The notes beneath the pieces are model-generated. The model was not told the origin of the DNA. It worked only from the letters and a program-made list of their open reading frames with translations, and did no database searches. The translations under genes were made by a program, and so were the position numbers. Below are positions 25,501 through 37,800 of a DNA stretch of 64,000 bases, in pieces. The stretch spans positions 16,308,126 through 16,372,125 of the forward strand of contig NC_040025.1 of assembly GCF_000972845.2 (NCBI RefSeq), given 5' to 3'. The stretch is from Larimichthys crocea. Taxonomy: Eukaryota > Chordata > Actinopteri > Sciaenidae. Numbering within the stretch: position 1 is the stretch's first letter; every line of letters starts with the position of its first letter.

Positions 25501-28500
25501 TGGATTATCAGTTGTGCAAAAGTGTGTAATTATTAAGTCTTACAAAATCATGAAATCAATTCAGGGTAAATTAACTTTTCAAACTAATAAACATAGCTGA
25601 CCTAGCTTTTTGGCTCTGCTCACTCCAACATAAAACATGTGTCCTGTGGAAGAATGTTTTTCCTGGGAAATTCAGTGGTAAAGAAAGCAAATCATAAAAG
25701 AAAACATTTCCAGACATTTGCAGTCTTTAGTAAACTTTTCCCTTGTCTTTGCCTGCTCCACAGTGAAAATTGAGCTGTTTTCCTCCTCTTTGTCAGCAGA
25801 CCAGATTGATTGTCACTTGTCAGCATTCATTGTTACCATATATGGCTCTTATTTCAGAGATAGCCCGCAGTTACTCTAATGCAGTTAATACTTTTAATCA
25901 GTCGTGGTGGCCTGGACGACAGATTTTCTGTGTTGCGGCAATGTACCTGCAAAACTAAAACTAACACATTTCAGAGAGAAAATGTACCCTTAGGTTGTAT
26001 CAGAATGATGTGTTTCTGCACTAACACTCAAATGACACCTGTTGACAGTTAAAACAAAGCAGTTCAGTGAACAAAGAGGATCTAAACAGTTTTTAGAGAC
26101 TGCAATATTTATAACTTTTCTAATGTTGCTTCACGTCCATCATGAAATTGTATGAACCTCTCCATAATTGATAGTCAGCAGTTCAGTCTGTGGACTTTGA
26201 ACATGGATTTACAGGTGGACCTGAGCTCCAGGTCTTCCTGTAACACCCCAATTGATTTTGCGTATTCATAAGACAGCCTCTTAATGGCCATATGGATGAG
26301 AGCTCTCGCTCCAAATGCAGGATTTGATCGGAAATACACAAAAGCTGACAGGTGCAGATGTTTTTTTTAAAATTTGGAATTAGCCTTTCAAAGGCACCCT
26401 TTGTGCACACAAAGCATTGGTTTACAAATAACCATAAGGCATGAAAACTCTTAGTTACTGTATAAACATTGATGCAAATTTATATCAATTATTATACAGT
26501 GTGTGTGTGTTTGCCACAGACAGGCATGTGTACATGTATATGTTCCTGCGTGCAACATGTGTAGGTTGATTTTATGTCTTGCTGATGGCTAATCTTTTGT
26601 GCGGCTGTCCCTTAGTCGCTCCCCATTCTGGGTTTGCTAGTTGCTATGGTGATTAGAGTGGGGGAGAGGTGGAGAGCAATGGAAAGGAATGAGAATATGT
26701 GTCTGGAAAGCCTATCAAGTCTGACTGAGAACAACTGTACCAGCACATCTTTACATCCGTAGGTCAACTAAACATGTCAGATCAGCATGAAGAGCTACAC
26801 TTCATTCAATGGTTTCGGCACCTTTTATGCTTGAACAGCCAGAACGTGTGTGGATGCTAAACTACCCACAATTCACATCCATCATGTACATACAGTAGCC
26901 TTGGCTGCAGTTCAGAGAAGTGACCTTGTATACAGCCAGCGTGATAAACAGCAAGAGCCCAGAGCTAAGAGTACCAGAGCTGCCAGGCAGACTGGGGCCA
27001 GGAGGAGAGGCTCCACATCCCCACAGCACAGCAGGCACCACAGCTCTGTCTCCAGCTCACCTCGCAGGCCTCCTGACTGGCACGGCCACAGTTGCCATAT
27101 GGAATCACAATCCCTTTTAATTTGCACCGTGCCCTCTCTTTTAGTGTGTGTGTCTAGATGATCATAGTGATGATCAACAGTAGCCAGTGCGAGTGAGTGA
27201 GTGTGCATTTTTGCTGCCTGCTGTTAGAGAGGCAGAAAGGGTAGTGTTGATCATCACTATGATTATCTGGGCACAGACACACACACACACATTACAAACA
27301 CTAAAACAGATGTACACACTCCAACAAAGTCATATTTGTGCTCTCTCCACATGTTCTCTACCCAAAAAGGAACCTTTTTTCAGACTGATAATAGTTATGA
27401 TGTATTATTATAGATTAAGAGAAGACCTTTTTCGATCCATGGGAAGTAAAAATTCATTCATAATCAAACCAGTAGTATATAAAGTCTTTACAATTAGCTC
27501 CACATTTACAAGCTGCAGCCTGGAAGTACTGTACACAATAATGCATCAATAACTATAATCCAATAATATAGTACAACTATAAGTAAGTACTTCATTTCAT
27601 GCTAATAGATTTGTGTAGACTTGAATGCATGTTTCAAATACAAAGTATTTCTATACTGTTGTAATCCTACTTTTTAGGTACTTCTTCCAGCACTGCCAGT
27701 CAATGAATTATAGGGAGTGTTGAGTTGATATAAAGTGAAGCATGGTTCAGTATCATCTGTTTTACAGCCTGCTTAATTTATTTGGACAGATGTTCTATCT
27801 GTCCAAATAAATTAACTCTGTGTCAGATCACAATGAGCAAACTACAGTAAATATACTTGATGAAGGCCTCAAGCTAAAACATTGGGTCTTTGCTTTTCTG
27901 CTGCTTCTGAAATAAAACAGGAGAACACCTGTGTGTGATTTTATTATAACTACTCTGGCAGTGTAACATATCCAGATTCATGCTGACCTTTTAATGACTC
28001 CTCTTTGTTCCTGATCATCAAAACTCTGTTCTGACAGGAAATGTTGTTCTGTACTGTTTCATACAAAATCTGAGCCAATTTTCCGACCTCCAAAATATTA
28101 TATATTTATAAATGTTTGTGACATGAACATGAATCAGCAGATTTCACTAATTGCCATGCTGGCAATGACTTAATCTTGTTAATGATCAAGAATATTACTA
28201 ATATTTTTTATAATATACCATTGATATATAGATGTTATGATTGTGACACCAATAAGTATCATTCAGACAGACTCTTACAGAGTAATGGTGTGTGTGGGTG
28301 TGAGGGAAGGGGAATAAAGGGGCATGCCACTGATTTTACACATGAAGATCTTTTTTCTTGTCTTATATTTTAGGCAGTGTGAAGGAAAACATAGTCTCTA
28401 TGACGTCACCAGTAGGTTTCAAACACAGCTAATCTAAAAGTGAACAAAGATGGCTGGGCCAAATCTTACTTTTCAGTGGCCATGTCCTTAATTATACATA

Positions 28501-31500
28501 AATTGAGGAGATTGATCATCTGTGGTGCCAGCTTGAAGTGGCCTTTTAAGGAACTAGTGTTGGCACTTTTGCCAGCCATGGATGTTGCTGCTTGGTCACT
28601 GTGCCTGTAAAAACAGCTGTATAATGTCATCTGCGGCTCTGAATGTATGGAAATGAATCTTATATCTATGTTGAAATCCTCTGAAAGCAACGAAGTACTG
28701 TGTGCTTGTTATGCAGAGTTGCGGGCATTTATTTACCAGGCATGGTGGACTTTCTAATGAAAGAAACATTGAGGTGCATTAAGTGAAATGTAGGATCAGG
28801 TGTGTTTTTTCAGAGCCTGATTCATGTGAGAGACTAAAAGTCAGGATATCTCGGTCAGTTGCTTTGATTTTGGCCAGTGATGATTCACAATGAGTCATCA
28901 TTAGTATCTCTGCAATCTCTCATTGATCTCATGGTGCTCAGTTTGTTAATATCAGCGTGGGTGTGAAATGGACCACAGTTGAACCATAATCCCCTACGTT
29001 TGACTCTCAGTGTGTGTTTGTTCGGCTCCCCAAAGCTTACATTAATGGAAATAAAGGCAGATGGTGCCAGGAACTTGGCTAGTCTCTCTCTGTGAATGGT
29101 TCTAGAGGAATGTCTGGAGTTTTCAGTCCCACTAACCACAAACATGGTTCCAGCCTCGCATTGCCAGAAGCCTGCGGCAGCAGCAGCAGACGCTGAGGAA
29201 AAATACAGTGTCTGCGGTGAGATTGCCTCTGCGTACTCATGCTGATGCATCCCTTTTTTTTTTTTTTTGACAAAGTAAGATCCAATTTGTAGGTGCTGGA
29301 GGTGATTGCAACCTCAGTTGGATGCAATATCTCAATGGGAATCAGCAACTGTGACGTAAATGCACAACCTTCGGCACTTAAAATACATCGCTATACTCAT
29401 GTTGACCTGATTTTGACAGTCAGTGGCACTAGAGGTGGTTTAGATCTGTCGTCAGGCTGTTTCATAAGCCCTCATCAGGAGAAGTGTTTGAATCACTCTT
29501 CCACATTGTTCCATAGACAATAGGATTAATGCCAGCATCATCTATTCAGGCCTGTTTTTCTGTGACTGACATTGCTTTGATGCTTTACGCTGATGAAAAA
29601 TATGCCACAGAGCGTGGCTGAGAGTGTAGATGGCAGGAGGACGACCCTGATGGCTTGTTTGTGTGTGTCACTTGACAACGTCTACCACGTATTCCCTTCT
29701 GTGCTCCTGGAATCACAGCAGTGTGTATCTGCATAAACTAGGTCAGTAGGAGGACAGGAAATCTCTGTTCACTTGTCTGTCTGACTACAATGTGCCTCTC
29801 CAAAAGTTACTGCACACAGATACACTCCAATACAATCCATACACAATAATGACTAGTTAGATAACAGTTGTGCTACTGCAGACATGTCCATGTTTCTATG
29901 CATGAGATTAGGAATTTGCAGACTTCCTGCTTATGTGATCTTAAGTATATTCAAATATTTAAATGGAAGCTTGTGCCCTAATCGCCTTCCTTGTCTTCTT
30001 CCTCTTCAGCGTCTCCTCCTTTCCTCTAACTCAAGGTTTTAGCTTCAGTCTGTCTGGCATTTGTGCTTAACCTTCATTTACTGCTTTCCTAAATCATGAA
30101 TAATCCCCCCATCAGCCCATCTCTTAGCCTCTCCCTCTGTCTGCTGTTCAGTAAAATATATATTCATATTCCCCGGAAAGACAACTTGATTATTTCAGAG
30201 GATTTCTAAGGTTGCAGGTTCAGTTGCTTAAATCGTACTGTCAAAACCACCACTGTAGAAGAGAGCAGAAGTGAAAAGAAGACAGACGTACTTTTGCTAC
30301 AGTGTCACTATCTGCTCTGCCAGTTGGTTTTGCATGTCAAGCTTGTGCTGGTCTCAGCAGCTTTGGGGCAGAGCAGGGCATTTCATCAGAGGAGTGTCCT
30401 GATCCCAGGGCAGGACCGAGCCAAAGTCTTAAAAAACACTGCAGTGCAGAGAGAGTAAGAGAAGGTTAGAGTGCAAAATAGGGTAGCAGTGTAAAAAAAA
30501 GGGGTCAGACATGTTGTAAGGGGGATGAAGTCAAGATGAAGAGGAGGGAAAGAGGGAGGACAGGAGAAAGAAAGAACAGCCAAGTGCCAGGATTTATTAA
30601 TCAGAAGCAGCACAAACAAAATACACATAAACCAGCCTGGGGGCTAACAGGATGAAATATAATGGGAAAAGTGAAAAAGACAGGAGTTTCAAAAGGTCAA
30701 AAAAAATTGTCTTTTCATTGAGAATCGCAGCTGGAAAATGAGATCTCAAATGTTATACAACAAAAAGCCTTGTACTGTATTTCTGCAAAAGTTCATCAGA
30801 GGACAGTTAGAGGATTTCCGGTCATATGCCTCAGGTACTAAGTGCCTCATTGTCTCACGGGTCTTTCAGTCTGCACATCTGAATGCCTGAGTGCAGCCCA
30901 GGTCCTTGCTAGTTGATGGGAAGAGTGTCCATTTCCTCTGAGTAGGTGAAATGTAATATACAAGGAGAACCTGGGCTGAAGACCATAAGGTGGGGAGGGC
31001 AATGAAGAACTGAGGAGATAAGCATACTGTTGTTTTGAAAGTTGTTAGTGATGACGCAGGCGGGCGTCTGGTGCCTGTGTGTTGACCGCCACACTCTCAG
31101 ACCCCCAGGGGTTGTGATCTGTGAGGTGCTGGCATTGATTGGCAGCTCTGAGAGCCTCTTGGACTCAGCTGGATGTTTGACATGTTTGACACTGTGGTGA
31201 CCAGCAGGTCGTCTGCCTCTGATGTGCCGCGTGTTGTTTGTTCTGACAGAAAGATGACACTGGAAGCTCAGATCACAAATGAACAGCCTGCAGCCACCCA
31301 TCTGGACCGCTACCCTGGAAAAAATGTGCATGTGCCATTTGGATATATGTGGGCACCTTCATGTTTGTCTGCATGTGTGGTGGAGTTCAGTGATGCCTAA
31401 ATTGCTTGCTGTCCCAAGAGGCTGTAGGATTTACAGAGAGCCCCAGAGTGGAGCGGCTGTGAACAAGTTTGCTCCATTACAGCCAACGCTTTATAGCCTG

Positions 31501-31849
31501 ATTTGTTGGCTCAGCAGCACTCACTTATCAACTGATCAATAACAGGAAGTTGGACTAAACTTCTTCAGGGGAACCAACATTTACAACACATCCATCCACA
31601 TCATCCACCCACATATTTGAGGCTGCTTTGCCTTTGTGATTTTCCTTTATTTTCTCTCTGGTCTTCTGTTGCAAACATAAATCACCAAGACATTTATCAT
31701 TTATTCAGTCACATCCAAACTCATATCCATAATCCAAACTTTAGTGACCCTCCTGAGAATATTGCAATGGATGTTTTCCCCTTTCCACATGACTGGACGA
31801 GCTGTGTCGCAGATAGTCACTGGATAATTCAATTGTACTGCAATACTAA

Positions 31850-31886
<37 letters not shown>

Positions 31887-34800
31887 TTTTTCCAGCTTTT
31901 CCTTGCTTACTTCACAGTAAAGTCAGTCATTTTAGGTTTTGCAATGCTGTTTGAAGGGAATTTAAATGACAGCCATTCTGTTTCACTCCAATCAATTAAT
32001 CAAGAAAACAATGAGCATATTACATCACTAATGAAAATAAGAAATTAATGGTTAATTACAGCCCTGAAATTAACCAACCAGACTTGGAGTCAAGAGCTTG
32101 ATTTAGTGCTGGAAAAAGTTGCTGCTTGTCAGTACTGAAAGAATAAGATAATAGATCACTTGGATAGATCCCTAAATTAAAGCTGCCCTCTTAGGCAATG
32201 AGTGCTATCAAACTTCACAATTGTGAGTGAACATCATCATGAGAAAATCTGGAAGTACTTTGCAGCAGAGACCCACTTGGCTCTAGAGTTACATAGTACA
32301 GCAACTTTTTGGGCGAGCCTCCCACCCGGCCACCGCTCAGCCTCTCAGGCAGTGAGTGGGCGACTGGTGAAAGCCCAGCATTAACTGATCACCACAGACT
32401 GGGCCAGCTTAATGCAGTCGCGTTGCCCTGTGCCTTCAACTGTTAATTATTGCAAGCACATAAACAATCGTCAAGTTGCATTAACAAAATCAGCCTGGGT
32501 AATCTTTTCTCAGCAACGCCATTATGGAGATGAATGTCACTGGGCACTATTAACATGCAGCAAGACAGAGGGAGAGTGGAAAGGACTGTTTTTTTTTTTA
32601 CTCCAAATTCCCTCTGTGTAGGTGTATAATGGTATCAGCTCCTCTCATCTTCCAATATGTAGGGAGAGCGGAGGCATGTTGCTCTGAGGGGAAACTCATC
32701 ATTTCCCTTTGTGTTTTACAGTTTACTTGCTGTTTTTTTTTTTTTTTTACACACTGTTATAGACATCCTCGTAATGGCTCATAACAATGTAGAGATCATG
32801 CTTGCCAGGGTCAACAAGGAAACCGACCCATATACACAACAATCAGCAGGGGAACTGCAGAGTTGCCATGGTGACAGATGCGGCTGTAACAATCTTCATT
32901 ATAAAACCAGTAAATCGCGTACACTGCACATTGTAAATCTGTATATTTGACAGAGCCACTGTGTCATTCTGACGCAGGGTTTCAAATCATGAAGCTACAC
33001 TGCTGTCTCCTCTCACTTTTAATTGCTTCCAGGCCCAGAGAGTGTCAGCCTCTCTTCAACCCCAATTTTCTTGATAAGCTATCTTCACTGTTGTCTGGAG
33101 CTGGTTAGAAATGGTGTTGCTGGCTGTGCCTCTGCACTGTGACCCCTAAGCCCTGGCCTAACTGAACCTGAGCAGGGAAACACAAACCTCTAGGCCTGGC
33201 CCTTGTTAGAGGTCAGAGAAGCTGAGGGTGAGGTTATCACATGTGCTCAGCATCATTTTCTCTCTGGCTGGGGACCCTCAGCGATGGCGCATGTTCGCCA
33301 CAGGCTTTTTAACAGCACCAGCCATAAATACAATCGCTTTCAGATGCTTCTTGATGTCCTATTGTCTTATACAACTAAAACATTTCACAAAGTGCAATGG
33401 TTTAAACATCAGACTGATGTTTGTCTGACTGTGTATATGGACCTATCCAGTGTTCAAAGTTTCCATCTAATCCCTGCAGGGTTCAACCATCTCCCTTCTT
33501 TGTACCCCTCTCTGCTCCTTGTTTCTTCCCTCTATTCAACCCCCCCTGCCTCCCATCCTGCGATGCTCAGATCTCCTTACGCTCTCCAGTCTTTCATGTG
33601 GATGGGGGTGGGAGTGACAGAAGAGTGAGGAAATTGGCCACCCTGGGATCACACACACACCCACACACATGCATGATGTCTGTAAAATGTATGGCAAGAC
33701 TTGGTGGAGAAAGATTACAGAGGAAATGTTGTCTCGGTGGTGAAAATACACAAACAGACAAGTAAGAGGTTTTTTTGTTAGCAGCTGGCATCCACAAATG
33801 GTATATTTTATCCAAATTTGTATGTGCTGGCAGCAATGCGATGTCATGAACATGAGTTGTTTTGCTTTGGGGTTAGCCATTTCTCAAACACTGTGACTGA
33901 GGTTCGTGCACTGGAGGCGAGGGGACATTTATACACAACTTATTTTCACTGATCGGCACAGTGGTGACTATTTCTGAGAGAACGTAAATGAATAAATAAA
34001 ATGTGAAAATTGCTTTAAGCATGAACACTGATTGAGATGGGATTGAGAACTTATGCCTTTGAAGACTGTGTATGCAAAACTGTGTCAGTGTGGCTCCTGC
34101 AGTCTCGGCCTGTGATAAGATCTTCCTCTGTGGCACTGAAATGAGGTCAGTGTTGTCCCTGTGTAAGCAACACATGCATAACACAGTCACAAACTCAATA
34201 CAAAACTTTATGGAAAGTGTATTTTTCTGAAAAGTTAAGATACAGTCAGGTGAGATAGCGTCTGTATTCAAACAATAATAAGCTGTGGCAGTGAGTCTTA
34301 GCAGGAGAGAGTGTTCCTCCATCTGTAGGTGAGTGGTGATCAAGGGTCAGGGGTCAGGTCTAGGGCAGGAAGATGGATGGGAGGCATTACTGAACTGCGT
34401 TTGCACGCAACAGATAAAACACTCCAGACACACAGCCCAGAGGAAGAGCTATCTCAGTATTGAGGAAGGCAAGACGGGTAGGGTGGATGAGGCAGGATGG
34501 GAAGGGAGGACAGAAGACAGAAAAAACAAACAGTCCCAAGCAAGGACTGTCTTCCCCTCTACAAAGGATTAAAGTGGATGTCCGGTCCCAGCTCACCCCC
34601 CAGCCCACTTCCCATGTCCTCCTGACATCACTTTGCTGCAGCCGGCCTTCAACTGTCCGGTAGTATTTTTCACATTAAACGTCGGCCATCCGCTGGTCAT
34701 GTGATTGGATGCATAGCTCACATATAAAAACCACGGTCTGCTTGACATAAACAGAACAGTGTGTCTTTTATGGCGTGTCTCACAGCTGCACAGCTGTGTT

Positions 34801-37800
34801 TGAAAAGGAAGGCTATTTATATATCCACTCTTTGTTTTATTTTTCTCTTTACTTTTTCTCTCCTGGCGTTCACACATCTTCTGACCTTAAGTCCTCCATC
34901 ACCTCTCACTGAGCAGCACCGCTGCCCTAATTTATTTGTCAGTCAGGAGTTCTGTTGCCTTAAAGAAAGTGAACTGTTGCACTGTTGTTGTCTATGGATG
35001 AAGTGATGAATTGACTGTTGAGCTCTGAAAAGAGAGTTATGGTGTACTCTGCCCTTTGACCCATTCATTTATCACTTGTCTATCTCCACAAACACTCACT
35101 GTTTTATCGCTAACCATCCACTTTCTGTTCCTCTCCCTGTCTCTTCACTCTAGACTCATACTCGGCAGCAGGCAGCGAAGGTAGCATCTCCACCTCTGTG
35201 GCGTCACTGCCCCCGCAGGCATCAGGCAGCTCGGCCCCCAGCTCCCCAGGCTCCAGGCGCTCTGTGAGTACCCTGAAGAAATGGCTCACAAATCCTGTCC
35301 GCAAACTCAGTGCCGGGGCCACTGCCAAAGGGGAGCGCCAGGTCCGCAAACTTGAGGGAAAGCCTGCACCTCTTCCCTCCCACAGCCACAGCCAGGATCT
35401 GGGCAGCCCTCTGAGGCCTGATGACACATTCACCATCCTGCCTGTCACCCACAGAGAACAGGTGAGATGTGAAACGTTGTTTGCAGCATGCATCACTGAT
35501 TTTTACCGGTCACATGTACTAATCAAACAAAGCTTTGTGTGCTGGCCTTGTGCTTCAAGATCCTTTTTATACATATGAGATGAACCACCTCATATGTAAA
35601 CTCATTACCAGGAATTATTCCCACACCATCTTCTTATGAACTGGTTCTGAAGTAAATATGCATAGCTTTAACCACTATAAATACAAACCAAAGCCAACAT
35701 CCTGACACTGGTGTCATGGCAGGCGGCGATGTTGTTATATAACATCAGTACTGCTGGCTCAGCCTGCAGGAACGCATGCTGCCATGTTCTGTGACTCGTG
35801 CTCTCTTTTGCTGCTGTGCGGCTGCCTCTGTGTGTCTGAATGCATGAGCATGCTACAACCATTACGCATCATAATTATATTGTGTGATTCTGACACTGTG
35901 GATATGTGTGTGTGTGTGTGTGTGTGTTCCAGGAGTGGAAAGATGGCCTGGCAAGCCCTGAGGACCTGTCACCGGCTACACTACAGTCCCCCGGCTACAT
36001 AACTGACTCGCTGATAGGCTGCACGTCACTGCCAAACACCCAGGTACATCTGGACAAGATACTGTAAAACTAACATTATCTAACCTGTATCTGTCACTAC
36101 ATATTTGTCACACAGAGATAACATTTCTAGTATAAGTACAAGTAGTAAGTTTTTGACAGGATGCCAGAAACTTGAGCTAATGAATAATTAACTCTGATGA
36201 GATTCAAACTATCAGGTGTAAATCCACTTATAGTTTATTTTAGTGGACAGTTTACTGTAGACAGTCTCTGAGAGGAGTGGTAGTAATACTCTCAGTGAGT
36301 ACCCAGCCTGGTGGGGAGGTGACATCAGTACTGTTTGTCTTCATGGCCCTTCAGCAAGATCTGGAAATGACTAACTCTACTGCTGCTGGCAGAGCTCAAC
36401 TATCCGGCAAAAGCAAACACACAGATGCACACAGGAGCACTGTATTTTGGAACCATGCATACACACACACACACACACGCACACAACCACAACGCAAAGA
36501 TTTATAGCCTCATGCATAGAGACACACATGCACACACACATAAGGGAGTCTAAATGAATACAAGGCTCTCTCATCAGAGCAGATCGATGCACCAGAAGAC
36601 CAGAGGGCAGAGTTTGACAGAGACCTGTGTGATGCATGACTCACATTCAACATGTTACAAAAGGACATGCCTGGAGAAAAATCGGAAATAATGCGAAACG
36701 GCAGATGTGATGAAAGATGACTCCACTTCTGTGAAATGACAAAGAACGCAATGTGCTCACATACGCTTTCATTTCTCCATCAAACACTCTGCGTCAGTTG
36801 CTCGTGGCAAAGGAACGTCTCGAGTCAGTGTTCAGAGGATCCCCTTTTTTTGAGATTGAAGCATGGCAGAAAATGGAAAAAAAAACAGTAATATTGAATG
36901 AATCATCAGTGCCTGAGCCCTATCAATACACACTAAAACAATAATGATATCTGAGCATTCGTGCATTGTGGAGTGTCTCCTGTTGGTGAATCAACACCAG
37001 AGCACTTAAATCCTAATTTCAGTCTCAACAACACATCAAAAGCCATTAATACGATTACATCACAGGGATGAGGTCAGTGTTTTGGTGTTTTTACTGCCAA
37101 TCTTTGGAGAAAGAGAGAGGTAAGAGAAGAAGGGAGAGAGGTAGAAGTGGAGAGATTAAATTATGTAGGTCAGTCATCCCCGAGCTGTGGTTTCTGGCCA
37201 CATGTCCAGCATTATATGCATTGTTGTTTTTCCCCCTTTTCTTCACACCCGTTGACTTTAATCTCACAACCGCAGCAGAACATAGTTTTCAACAATGTTT
37301 ATTGTTTTCTTGTTCAATGGAAAGTTCTTGTGATTGTATGCAGCTCGTTAAACAAGATGCGGTGTTAAAAGAGAAGCCATAACAATAGATCACAATATTC
37401 ATTAAACTGCTTTTCCAGAGGAACAGTTTTACAGTCTGTCACCTTGACCCAGATATAAAACAAACAAATAACCAAGAAACAAAAGAAATATTGTGACATC
37501 TCTTAAAAACCTTCTCTTACTTATACTGGCAAGAATGCTGTTAAATAGTAGTTTCAGCACAGACATGCCTTTGATTTGTGCTTCAAAGACTGATGGGCCC
37601 TTTGAATGGACTGCTCCACCACATTAAAGAAACAGCTGATGCCACCACAGGAAATGTAAAAACACATCCTTTCCAGCATCAGCAAATATCAGGTATTGGG
37701 TATGGATATCATACCTGGCAAAAAACATTTCATTTAAAGCCATAAAGTCTATTCTGTTATATAAAAATGCCTTTAGAGTCACTTTAATACTCATCATTTA

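Larger units (their letters stand above)
18676..35153 (+). other. 16.5-kb arhgef25 intron
   Basis: This is the longest intron of the proximal transcript. It holds a long CA microsatellite (22486-22557), a TTACA pentamer run near 23133-23163, repeat remnants (about 23280-23600 and 27840-27930), two strong inverted repeats (27156-27268 and 27773-27815) and a TG run (31851-31883). I found no coding exon. Stretches around 28880-29260 and 32200-32540 look unique and could be regulatory, but sequence alone does not show this. Confidence 0.6.
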
